Positions 26,993 to 35,203 of a stretch of DNA of 64,000 nt are shown piece by piece. Source of the DNA: Caulobacterales bacterium (GTDB lineage Bacteria > Pseudomonadota > Alphaproteobacteria > Caulobacterales > Parvularculaceae); contig JACKIL010000002.1 in NCBI GenBank assembly GCA_020638525.1, positions 310,001-374,000 on the forward strand, written 5' to 3'. Made by a program: the position numbers and the translations under genes. The first letter of the stretch is position 1. Each line of letters starts with the position of its first letter. The notes below the pieces were generated by a model that saw only the letters and a program-made list of their open reading frames with translations, made no database searches and was not told the origin of the DNA.

Positions 26993-27478
26993 CTATCGTT
27001 TCGCCATATCGGCGAAGGCGCCATGATCGAGGAAGAGCATCCGGTCTTCCTTGTGTTCAACAAAACCCAGCCGGTCGTAGAATTTCGCGGCGCTGTCATT
27101 CTTGTCGTCGACGGCGAGACGCATATAGACGGCGCCATCGCGCGCGCCGCGCGCCGCCAGCGCGGCGATGAGTTTGGCGCCGACGCCCTCGCCCCGCACG
27201 GAGCCATCGACGAACAAATCCTGCAGATAAACGCCGCGCCGCCCGCGCCAGGTCGAATATTCCGGGAAGAACAGCGCAAGGCCCACCGGCGCGCCGTTCT
27301 TCTCAGCGATTAGCGCCTCAAAGGCGGGAGCCGCACCAAAGCCGTCGCGCGCAATATCCTCGACGCTGCTCGTCACAAGCGCCATCTTCCCCGTATCGCG
27401 CGCGAGCGCGACGACCATGTCGTGAATGACGGAAGCGTCTTCTTTCGTCGCGGGGCGAATGACGATGGTTTCACTCAT
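26993..27478 (-). CDS. GNAT N-acetyltransferase, diamine/spermidine acetyltransferase-like
   Basis: The 161-residue protein starts VIRPATKEDASVIHDMV and has the acetyl-CoA-binding motif GEGVGAKLI. YLQDLFVDGSVRGEG and AAKFYDRLGF are the blocks shared with SAT1/SAT2-type amine acetyltransferases. That family moves acetyl from acetyl-CoA to a primary amine such as a polyamine or thialysine. It sits five bases after the beta-keto acid cleavage gene and in the same locus as an acetylpolyamine amidohydrolase, which would catalyse the opposite reaction. The family is certain; the amine substrate is an inference from resemblance and context. Confidence 0.82.
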   Translation of the reverse strand: MSETIVIRPATKEDASVIHDMVVALARDTGKMALVTSSVEDIARDGFGAAPAFEALIAEKNGAPVGLALFFPEYSTWRGRRGVYLQDLFVDGSVRGEGVGAKLIAALAARGARDGAVYMRLAVDDKNDSAAKFYDRLGFVEHKEDRMLFLDHGAFADMAKR

Positions 27479-27483
27479 GGATG

Positions 27484-28458
27484 TCAGAACGCCACCTTGT
27501 CGGCGCCCTTCACGCCGAGCCGCGCGCGCGCTTCGGCAGGCGTTGCGACAGGAAGGCCAAGTTCTTCAACGATGCGGCGGATTTTCGCGACCTGCTCGGC
27601 GTTGCTCTTGGCGAGCTTGCCGGGGGCGATGGTGATGTTGTCTTCAAGGCCGACGCGAACATTGCCGCCCATGATTGCGCCCATGCTCGCCATCGCAATC
27701 TGTCTGCCGCCAGCGGCGAGCACTGAGAATTCATAGGCGTCGCCCAGAACGCGGTCGGCGCAATTCTTGAGGTGCAACAGGTTATCCACGGTCGCGCTCG
27801 CCCCGCCCAATACGCCCAACACAAATTGCACGTAAAGCGGCGGTTTGACGAGCCCGCGCTTGAAATAGAAACCAAGCGTTTCAATCTGCCCGATGTCGTA
27901 GCATTCGAATTCAAAACGCGCGCCGCCGCCATTGCCGACATCGTCAAGGATCGTCTCGATGTCTTCAAAGGTGTTCTTGAACACGGTCCGGCGCGTTGCT
28001 GCGAGCAAAGCCGGCTCCCAATTGTGCTTCCACTGATCGTACTTCTCGAGCATCGGAAAGGTGCCGAAATTCATCGAGCCCATATTGAGCGAGCACATTT
28101 CGGGCTTCATCGTCCTCGCCGGGGCAAGGCGCGTGTCGAGCGACATGACGGAGCTGCCGCCAGTCGAAATATTGAGAATGGCGTCCGTCGCCTTTTTGAT
28201 GGGCGACAGGAAGGCGCGGAAATGCTCCGGGTCGGCGCTAGGGGCGCCCGATTGCGGGTCCCGCGCATGGAGGTGGATGACCGCCGCCCCCGCCTCGGCC
28301 GCGCCGATGGAGGCTTCGGCGATCTCCTCCGCCGTCACCGGCAGATAGGGGGTCATGGTGGGGGTGTGGATGGAGCCCGTCACCGCGCAGGTGATGATAA
28401 CCCCGCGCTTGCCGCCCGCGTTTGGCGCGGTTTCGGTCGAGGTGTTGATTTTGCCCAT
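27484..28458 (-). CDS. Beta-keto acid cleavage enzyme (BKACE, DUF849)
   Basis: The 324-residue protein belongs to the 3-keto-5-aminohexanoate cleavage family. It has the family opening GVIITCAVTGSIHTPTMTPYLPVT and the zinc motif IHLHARD (His62, His64). The STGGSS loop and the C-terminal VRVGLEDNI that carries the third ligand glutamate are also present. The general reaction is a beta-keto acid plus acetyl-CoA to acetoacetate plus a new acyl-CoA. BKACE members have varied substrates, so the specific keto acid must come from context; here a class III aminotransferase diverges from it. It is first in an operon with the acetyltransferase, metallohydrolase and NhaC genes. Confidence 0.92.
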   Translation of the reverse strand: MGKINTSTETAPNAGGKRGVIITCAVTGSIHTPTMTPYLPVTAEEIAEASIGAAEAGAAVIHLHARDPQSGAPSADPEHFRAFLSPIKKATDAILNISTGGSSVMSLDTRLAPARTMKPEMCSLNMGSMNFGTFPMLEKYDQWKHNWEPALLAATRRTVFKNTFEDIETILDDVGNGGGARFEFECYDIGQIETLGFYFKRGLVKPPLYVQFVLGVLGGASATVDNLLHLKNCADRVLGDAYEFSVLAAGGRQIAMASMGAIMGGNVRVGLEDNITIAPGKLAKSNAEQVAKIRRIVEELGLPVATPAEARARLGVKGADKVAF

Positions 28459-28533
28459 AGCAATTCCAGTCGTTTTGAGTCATTCTGTCCATCGATACGT
28501 CACAAATCAATCATAGTTTTTGCGAATAGGCAT

Positions 28534-29565
28534 ATGGTCGAATCCCACGATCAACCGGCCGAATGCGGCGAAAGCCTCGCCTGGCGACTCGACTGGAATC
28601 TCCTGCGCTCCTTCCTCGTCATCGTCGAAGAGAGGAGCTTCACCACCGCCGCGCAGCGGCTGAACCTGAAGCAGCCGACCGTGAGCAATGCGCTGCGTCG
28701 GCTGGAGGAGACGCTCGGGCGGCGGCTCATCAATCGCGGCCCGCGCGAGTTTGAGATCACGCCGCACGGCGAAGCGCTGTTCCGGCAGGCGACGCAGATT
28801 TTCGGCGCCATCGACAGGCTCTCGAGCATTCTCGAGGAAGAATCCGATTGCGTGAACGGCACGGTCGCCATCTCCATGGCGACGCATGTGACGAGCCCGC
28901 TCGTCGACAACGTCTTGCATGAATTCCAGGAACGTCACCCCAAGGCGGCGATCTCCATATCGGTGCACAGCAGCCGCAATGTCGTCGAGGCGGTGCGTTC
29001 GAAACGCGCGGCGTTCGGCATCTGCCTCGTGCGCGAGCGCCTGCCGGAACTTGAATATACTCATCTCTTCACGGAGCATTTCGGCTTCTTCTGCGGGCCG
29101 ACGCACCGGCTTTTCGGAAAGACGAATCTCTCGATCAAGGACCTTCGCGGCGAGAAGAGCGTTTCCTTCGACACCGATCAGGTGAACGACGTGCTGCGGC
29201 CCGTCGCGCTCTTGCGCGAAAGCGCCGCGCTCGCCCCGCAGCCGGCTGGCGTTTCGAACAATCTCGAGGAAGTGCGCCGCATGGTGATCGCCGGGCTCGG
29301 CATCGCGCCGCTGCCGATCCATGTCGTCGAACGCGATGTACGCGACGGCTTGCTCTGGCGCTTGCCCCCTTATGAGAGTCCGCCCGCGATAGATCTTTTC
29401 GTCGTCACCAATCCGGCGACGCAGCTCAACCGCGCCGAACAGGAATTCAGGAAGATTTTCTTCGGCGCCATTGAAAGAACGCCGCTCGCCGAGCGCACTT
29501 ATCTCGCCATGCAACGCCAGAACGGCGAAGCGCGCCGGACCGAGCTCACGCGATCCGCGAACTGA
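28534..29565 (+). CDS. LysR-type transcriptional regulator
   Basis: The 343-residue regulator has the LysR winged helix-turn-helix near residues 20-78 (WNLLRSFLVIVEERSFTTAA, then LKQPTVSNALRRLEETLG), followed by a two-lobed effector-binding domain. The frame stays open far upstream, but ATG at 28534 after CAT fits the DNA-binding domain start. It diverges from the beta-keto acid cleavage gene with a 75-base gap and reads into the aminotransferase gene 26 bases downstream. It is the obvious candidate to control both arms, sensing a pathway intermediate. I could not define its operator with confidence. Confidence 0.9.
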   Translation: MVESHDQPAECGESLAWRLDWNLLRSFLVIVEERSFTTAAQRLNLKQPTVSNALRRLEETLGRRLINRGPREFEITPHGEALFRQATQIFGAIDRLSSILEEESDCVNGTVAISMATHVTSPLVDNVLHEFQERHPKAAISISVHSSRNVVEAVRSKRAAFGICLVRERLPELEYTHLFTEHFGFFCGPTHRLFGKTNLSIKDLRGEKSVSFDTDQVNDVLRPVALLRESAALAPQPAGVSNNLEEVRRMVIAGLGIAPLPIHVVERDVRDGLLWRLPPYESPPAIDLFVVTNPATQLNRAEQEFRKIFFGAIERTPLAERTYLAMQRQNGEARRTELTRSAN

Positions 29566-29591
29566 CCAACCCTCCTGTCACGAGAACAACA

Positions 29592-30968
29592 ATGTCTACA
29601 CCCGCCGGCGTCTTCGACTGGTCTCCCAAAGAGCCTTCCCGCCTCTTCTATCAAACGCGCCTTCGCCGCCCGCTGATCGACCGCGCGGAAGGCGTCTATA
29701 TCTGGGATGAGCACGGCAAGCGCTATCTCGACGGATCGAGCGGTGCGATGGTGTCGAATATCGGACACTCCAATCCCCGCGTTCTCGCCGCGATGCGCGC
29801 GCAGATGGAACGGGCGACGTTCGGCTATCGCCTGCATTTCGAGAACGAGCCAGCCGAGCGCCTTGCATCGGCCATCGCGAAACTTTGCCCCGGCGATCTC
29901 AACCGCGTCTTTTTCTGTTCCGGCGGCTCCGAAGCGACGGAAAGCGCCGTCAAGATGGCGCGCCAATATGCGCTCGCGATCGGCGAGACAAAGCGCACGA
30001 AAGTTATTTCGCGCTTTCCTTCCTATCACGGATCGACCTTCGGCGCGCTCGCGATCACCGGTTACGACCCGTTGACGACGCCGTTCGCGGAAATGATCCA
30101 TTCCATGCCGAAAATTCCGGCGCCGCGTTGCTATCTCGACCGCGACAATCTCAACGATGAGGAGCGCGGCATCCGCTACGCTGAAATGCTGCGCGACAAG
30201 ATCATCGAGATCGGGCCGGAAACCGCCCTCGCCTTCATCATGGAGCCTGTGGGCGGCGCATCGACCGGCGCGATCGTCGCGCCTGACAGCTACTACAAAC
30301 GCGTGCGAGAAATCTGCGATGAATATGGCGTTCTGCTCATCTATGATGAAGTGATGTCGGGCGCAGGCCGCACGGGCGCGTTCCTCGCCGCCGAGCATTG
30401 GGGAATTACGCCGGACATCGTCGCGCTCGCCAAAGGCATCGGCGCCGGCTACGCGCCCCTCGGCGCAATGGTCGCGCGCAACAGCCATGTCGAGGCGGTG
30501 ATCGATTCGGGCGGCTTCATGCATGGCTACACCTATGCCGGCAACCCGATCGCCTGCGCTGCAGGCCTCGCCGTACTGCATGAACTGGTCGAGCAGGATC
30601 TCATCGGCAACGCCGCGCGCATGGGCGACAAACTGAAGGCGCGCCTCACCGCCTTGATGGACGATTATCCCTTCATCGGCGACGTTCGCGGCAAGGGGCT
30701 TCTCCTCGCCTTTGAGCTGATGAAAGACCGCGAAACGAAAGAGCCGCTGCCGCGCGGGCTCAACGCCTATCAGCGCCTTGTCGACCTTGCCTATGACCGG
30801 GGGCTTATCATCTATTCACGGCGCACGCGCGGCGGTTATGAGGGCGACCATTTCCTCGTCTGCCCGCCGATGATCGTCACCGACGCGCATATCGACGAAA
30901 TCATGAACGGCCTCATCTCATCGCTCGATGCGCTCGCCTCTGAACTCGACCTGCCGCGCGCGGCCTAA
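29592..30968 (+). CDS. Class III PLP-dependent aminotransferase
   Basis: The 458-residue enzyme has FFCSGGSEATESAVKMAR (cofactor phosphate site), SYHGSTFGA, the cofactor-holding aspartate in LLIYDEVMSGAGRTG, and the Schiff-base lysine near residue 281 in ALAKGIGAGYAPLGA. Class III enzymes move amino groups from omega-amines or beta-amino acids to pyruvate or 2-oxoglutarate. The adjacent beta-keto acid cleavage enzyme suggests that its product could be a beta-keto acid, made from a beta-amino acid. Polyamine-derived amines are the alternative, given the amidohydrolase gene 21 bases downstream. Confidence 0.9.
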   Translation: MSTPAGVFDWSPKEPSRLFYQTRLRRPLIDRAEGVYIWDEHGKRYLDGSSGAMVSNIGHSNPRVLAAMRAQMERATFGYRLHFENEPAERLASAIAKLCPGDLNRVFFCSGGSEATESAVKMARQYALAIGETKRTKVISRFPSYHGSTFGALAITGYDPLTTPFAEMIHSMPKIPAPRCYLDRDNLNDEERGIRYAEMLRDKIIEIGPETALAFIMEPVGGASTGAIVAPDSYYKRVREICDEYGVLLIYDEVMSGAGRTGAFLAAEHWGITPDIVALAKGIGAGYAPLGAMVARNSHVEAVIDSGGFMHGYTYAGNPIACAAGLAVLHELVEQDLIGNAARMGDKLKARLTALMDDYPFIGDVRGKGLLLAFELMKDRETKEPLPRGLNAYQRLVDLAYDRGLIIYSRRTRGGYEGDHFLVCPPMIVTDAHIDEIMNGLISSLDALASELDLPRAA

Positions 30969-30989
30969 CCGTCAAAGGGACGTAAGCTG

Positions 30990-32015
30990 ATGAAGTGCAT
31001 TCTCGCCGAAGCGGAACAAGAACGACACTATCCGACATCTTATCTCGTCAACGGCGTGATGCAGCAGAACCCGGAGCGGCCGGAGCGCATCGCCAAACTC
31101 AAGGCGGGCGCACTTGCGGCGGGCCTGAAGCTTGAGCGCCCCACTGAATACGGCCTCAGCGCCATCGCCGCTGTGCACTCGCCCGAATATCTGAAATTCC
31201 TCGAAGGCGCTTACGCACGCTGGCGGCGGATTGAAGGCGCCTCGCCCGCCGTTACGCCGAACGTCCATGCGCCGCGGCGCGGCGGCGCCTATCCTGCTTC
31301 TGTCGTCGCGCAGGCCGGCTATCACATGGCCGACCTCGCCTGCCCGGTTTCCGCGGAAACCTGGGAAAGCGCGCTCTGGAGCGCCTGGAGCGCCATTCAT
31401 GCGGCCGATCTCGTCAGGCATGGCGAGCGCGCGGCCTATGCGCTGAGCCGCCCGCCGGGCCATCACGCCTCGCACGATCTGGCGGGCGGGTTCTGCTATC
31501 TCAACAATACGGCGATCGCTGCGCAGCGCCTGCGCGAGACTTATGCCCGCGTCGCCATTCTCGATGTCGACCTTCACCACGGAAACGGCACGCAGGAAAT
31601 TTTCTATGCGCGCAAGGATGTGTTGACAGTCTCGCTCCACGCCGACCCGATGCGATTCTATCCGTTCTTCTGGGGCCACGCGCATGAACGCGGCGAAGGC
31701 GACGGACTCGGGTACAATCTGAACCTGCCGCTCCCGCGAGGAACGAAAGATGATGTCTTCCTCGCAAACCTTGATATCGCGCTCGCGACGGTCAAAGCCT
31801 TCGCGCCGGATGCGCTCGTCATTGCGCTCGGCCTCGACAGCTTCGAGGGCGACCCGATCGCGGGGCTCGGCATTTCGACCAAAGGCTTCGCAGCAATCGG
31901 CGAGAAAATCGCAGAGGCGATCAAGGCGCCGACCGTAATCGTTCAGGAGGGCGGTTATCCTTGCGAGGAACTTGGCGGCAATCTCACGGCGTTTCTCAGC
32001 GGCAATTACAATTGA
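30990..32015 (+). CDS. Acetylpolyamine amidohydrolase (histone deacetylase superfamily)
   Basis: The 341-residue enzyme has the arginase-deacetylase fold. Motifs are PPGHHASHD (catalytic histidine pair), DVDLHHGNGT and LGLDSFEGDP (zinc aspartates and histidine), and EGGYPCEELG (the transition-state tyrosine). The long insertion before them and the N-terminal NGVMQQNPERPERI are typical of bacterial acetylpolyamine amidohydrolases, which dimerise to make a narrow tunnel for N-acetylated polyamines. It lacks a signal peptide, so it is cytoplasmic. It is 21 bases after the aminotransferase and 40 before the S9 peptidase. Confidence 0.9.
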   Translation: MKCILAEAEQERHYPTSYLVNGVMQQNPERPERIAKLKAGALAAGLKLERPTEYGLSAIAAVHSPEYLKFLEGAYARWRRIEGASPAVTPNVHAPRRGGAYPASVVAQAGYHMADLACPVSAETWESALWSAWSAIHAADLVRHGERAAYALSRPPGHHASHDLAGGFCYLNNTAIAAQRLRETYARVAILDVDLHHGNGTQEIFYARKDVLTVSLHADPMRFYPFFWGHAHERGEGDGLGYNLNLPLPRGTKDDVFLANLDIALATVKAFAPDALVIALGLDSFEGDPIAGLGISTKGFAAIGEKIAEAIKAPTVIVQEGGYPCEELGGNLTAFLSGNYN

Positions 32016-32055
32016 ATGAGCCCTTCCAGTTAAGGGCGCGAAAGGGGCAGACTCT

Positions 32056-34029
32056 ATGCGCATGAAATTTCTGGCTGCGGCGCTCGCCGTCGCTGCATTC
32101 CCGGTCGCAGCGCAGGAAAAGGCGCAAATCACGCTCGACGATTTGCATCTCGTCGCCGATCTGTCCGAACCGGTCTTTTCACCGGACGGCTCGTTCGTCG
32201 CCTATACGGTCTCGACCCACAATCTCAAGCTGGACGAAACAGTAAGCGATCTCTGGCGCGTTTCCTGGGATGGAAAGGTCAGCCAGATCACCAATACGCC
32301 GGACAAGAGCGAAAACGCGCCCGCCTTTGGCGGCGATATTCTGGCCTATCTGAGCGACGACACGAAAGAAGAAGAAACGCAGATCTTCGTCATGAACGCG
32401 GCCGGCGGCAAGGCGCGGCAGGTCACGACCATTAAAGGCGGCGTCAGCGACTTCACCCTCTCTCCGGATGGGCGGACGATTATCGCAGTCGCCGAAGTCG
32501 GTCCTTCCGTCGGCGCCGATCCAGAAAAGCCAAAGCCGATCGTCGTCAATCGCTTCCACTTCAAAGCGGATCACCGCGGCTATATTGACGACCGCCGCTA
32601 TCAGCTGTTCCGCGTCGACGCTGCGACAGGCGAAGCGGAACAAATCACCGCCGGCGCGGCTGATTATTATCTCCCCTCCTGGTCTCCGGACGGTTCGCAA
32701 ATAGCATTCGTGATGGCGCAAACCGAACGCGAGGGCCGTCATTACAATTACGATGTCTTCGTCATGGCGCCGCAGAAGGGCGCCAATCCCCGCAAGGTGA
32801 GCGACTATCCCGGCGCTGACGCCGATCCGGGCCTCGGCTATCGCCCGCAATGGTCGCCCGACGGCGGCAAGCTGCTCTGGCTGCAAAACGGCGAAGACAA
32901 GTGGATCTACTACGCTCCCTTTCAGCTGACAGTCGCCGATCTCCAGACGGGCGAAGTGAAACCGCTCGCCCGCATCGACCGCTGGATGTATGCGCCGCGC
33001 TGGGGCGCGGACGGAAAGTCCGTCTACGCCCTCGTCGAGCAGGATCGCGATACGTGGGCCGCCAAAATCGATCTGGCGACGGAGGAAATTTCTTATCTGA
33101 CCTCAGGCCCTCGTTTCGCCTTCGACCTCGCAGTTTCATCGACTGGCCGCGTGGCCGTACTCGATGGAACGGCCGAGCGCCCTTACGAACTGAGCGCCCT
33201 CGAGAATGGCGTGCGCCAGCTTACCCATCACAATGACTGGCTCGCCGCCAAATCCCTCGCCCAAACCCGCGATGTTTCGTTCCGCAGCGGGAAGCAGGAA
33301 ATACATGGGATATTGACGCTCCCCCTCGGCTATGAGGAAGGAAAGAAATACCCGCTCATCGCGCGTCTTCACGGCGGGCCGGTTTACCAGTTCAGCCATG
33401 AGTTCATGTTTGATTGGCAATACTACGCTGCGAACGGCTATGCGGTTCTCGCGGTCAATCCCCGTGGTTCGTCCGGACGCGGATTTGATTTTGCGAAAGC
33501 GATCTATGCCGACTGGGGCAATGTCGACGTCAAAGATATTTCCGCAGGCATCAGCCATGTCATCGATATGGGCGTCGCCGACCCCGAACGCATCGGCGTT
33601 GGCGGGTGGAGCTATGGCGGCATTCTCACCGACTACATGATCGCAAGCGATCGCCGCATCAAGGCGGCGGTAAGCGGCGCCGGCATGGCGAACTTCCTTA
33701 CCGGATATGGCGCAGATCAATACGTCTTCGAATACGAACAGGAGCTCGGCCTGCCCTGGCGCGACACGAAGACGTTCGAGCGCGTGAGCTATCCGTTCTT
33801 CAAGGCAGACCGGATCACCGCGGCCACCATGTTCCAGTGCGCCGGCGAAGACTGGAACGTGCCCTGCATCGGATCGGAGCAGATGTATCAGGCGCTGCGC
33901 TCAAGGGAGATCGACACCGTGCTGGTGATCTATCCCGGCGAGAATCACGGGCTCACGCGGCCAAGCTTCCTGAGCGACCGCCTGGCGCGCGACGCCGCCT
34001 GGTACGATAAGTATCTCAAGGCGGAGTAG
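32056..34029 (+). CDS. S9 family peptidase (prolyl oligopeptidase/DPP-IV-like), exported
   Basis: The 657-residue protein has a signal peptide (FLAAALAVAAFPVAA), a seven-bladed propeller with SPDGSFVAYTV and WSPDGSQIAFV repeats, and a C-terminal alpha/beta hydrolase. The serine is Ser519 in GGWSYGG, and the catalytic histidine lies in PGENHGLTRP. This family cleaves short peptides, often at proline or with release of N-terminal dipeptides. It probably works in the periplasm alongside the other exported hydrolases of this region. It ends two bases before the convergent P1 peptidase gene, leaving no room for a separate terminator. Confidence 0.9.
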   Translation: MRMKFLAAALAVAAFPVAAQEKAQITLDDLHLVADLSEPVFSPDGSFVAYTVSTHNLKLDETVSDLWRVSWDGKVSQITNTPDKSENAPAFGGDILAYLSDDTKEEETQIFVMNAAGGKARQVTTIKGGVSDFTLSPDGRTIIAVAEVGPSVGADPEKPKPIVVNRFHFKADHRGYIDDRRYQLFRVDAATGEAEQITAGAADYYLPSWSPDGSQIAFVMAQTEREGRHYNYDVFVMAPQKGANPRKVSDYPGADADPGLGYRPQWSPDGGKLLWLQNGEDKWIYYAPFQLTVADLQTGEVKPLARIDRWMYAPRWGADGKSVYALVEQDRDTWAAKIDLATEEISYLTSGPRFAFDLAVSSTGRVAVLDGTAERPYELSALENGVRQLTHHNDWLAAKSLAQTRDVSFRSGKQEIHGILTLPLGYEEGKKYPLIARLHGGPVYQFSHEFMFDWQYYAANGYAVLAVNPRGSSGRGFDFAKAIYADWGNVDVKDISAGISHVIDMGVADPERIGVGGWSYGGILTDYMIASDRRIKAAVSGAGMANFLTGYGADQYVFEYEQELGLPWRDTKTFERVSYPFFKADRITAATMFQCAGEDWNVPCIGSEQMYQALRSREIDTVLVIYPGENHGLTRPSFLSDRLARDAAWYDKYLKAE

Positions 34030-34031
34030 CG

Positions 34032-35192
34032 TTACTCCCCTAGCCGTCCGTATTGCTTCAGGAGCGCGCGAAGGGCTTCGTGGTCAATCGCCTTGGCGTA
34101 ACGCCCTTCCGTGCCTTTCATGTCTTTCGCGCCGACGAGCGCGTTGACGATCGCCTCTTCGACGGCGTTCACGGTCCCGTTGATGAGCGGGCTCATCTCG
34201 TCATTGGAGAGCGCTTTAAGGCTCGCCATCGCACCCGCCTGCGGGGCGTCCTGCGCCGTCGAGAACGCGATGAAAATGTCGCCCGACCCATTCGTCGCCG
34301 TGCCGCCGACGCGCGCAAGGCCAAGCCCCGCACGACGCGCAAGGCGCTTCAACTGATGCGGCAGCAGCGGCGCATCCGTCGCGACGACGATGATGATGGA
34401 GCCGGTTTCATTCGCGTCCGGATCTTCTTCGCTATAGACGCGATCGTTCCGCAGCTTCTGGCCGACCGGAACGCCGGCGATCGTCAGCGTGTCGCGAAGA
34501 CCGTAATTCGCCTGCACCAGCACGCCGATCGTGAAGTCGCCATCTTCCGTCGGGACAACCCGCGACGAGGTGCCGATGCCGCATTTGAATTCATGGCAGA
34601 TCATGCCCGTGCCGCCGCCGACATTGCCTTCGGCGACAGGCCCGCTTTTCGCTTTGTCGAGCGCGGCGAGCGCATGCTTCGGTTCAACGTGGAATCCGTT
34701 GATGTCGTTGAGGTGCCCGTCCCAGGTTTCCGCGACGACGGGCAGCGACCACCAATAGCCGCTCGCATCGGCGCCATCATGGTCGACCCGCCATTTGATG
34801 ACCGCATCATGGACGACGCCGACGCTGTGCGTATTCGTAATCATGATCGGTCCTTCGAGGCCGCCGGACTCCTCAACCCAATGCGACCCGGTCATTTCGC
34901 CATTGCCGTTGAGCGAGAACATCCCCGCAAAGACGGCGCTGTTCATGCTCGAGGCGCCCTTCGGCAAGATAGCGGTGACGCCGGTGCGCACCGCCTTGCC
35001 GCCCTTGAGATCACGGATAAGCGTTTCTTGTCCGACCGTGACGCCAGCGACATCAGTGATGGCGTTGAGCGGCCCCGGCACGCCCGTGAACGGCACGCCA
35101 AGGTCGCGCGCGCGTTCTGGCGCATCGGCGGCTTGCGCATTCGTCATGAATCCGAGCGCGAGTGCGCCCGCGATGATCGCCTGTAATTTCAT
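34032..35192 (-). CDS. P1 family self-processing peptidase, DmpA/beta-aminopeptidase type, exported
   Basis: The roughly 386-residue protein has a signal peptide (LQAIIAGALALGFMTNAQA) and the Ntn-like DmpA fold: VGVVHDAVIKW, GGGTGMICHEFKCGIGTSSR and VLVQANYG. The conserved NETGSIIIVVATDAPLLPHQ places the nucleophile at Ser265, where precursor cleavage would occur after Gly264. Ser303 and Asp305 (NGSGDIF) sit 38 and 40 residues later, matching the spacing of the second active-site pair in BapA. Family members release N-terminal D-amino acids or beta-amino acids from peptides. Starts at 35201 and 35192 are both possible. It directly follows an amidohydrolase gene. Confidence 0.88.
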   Translation of the reverse strand: MKLQAIIAGALALGFMTNAQAADAPERARDLGVPFTGVPGPLNAITDVAGVTVGQETLIRDLKGGKAVRTGVTAILPKGASSMNSAVFAGMFSLNGNGEMTGSHWVEESGGLEGPIMITNTHSVGVVHDAVIKWRVDHDGADASGYWWSLPVVAETWDGHLNDINGFHVEPKHALAALDKAKSGPVAEGNVGGGTGMICHEFKCGIGTSSRVVPTEDGDFTIGVLVQANYGLRDTLTIAGVPVGQKLRNDRVYSEEDPDANETGSIIIVVATDAPLLPHQLKRLARRAGLGLARVGGTATNGSGDIFIAFSTAQDAPQAGAMASLKALSNDEMSPLINGTVNAVEEAIVNALVGAKDMKGTEGRYAKAIDHEALRALLKQYGRLGE

Positions 35193-35203
35193 TTCAAGCA
35201 TCC

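Noticed and set aside
27772..28533. N-terminal 254-residue extension of the LysR reading frame
   Set aside because: It lies antisense to the beta-keto acid cleavage gene; the DNA-binding domain begins shortly after ATG 28534.
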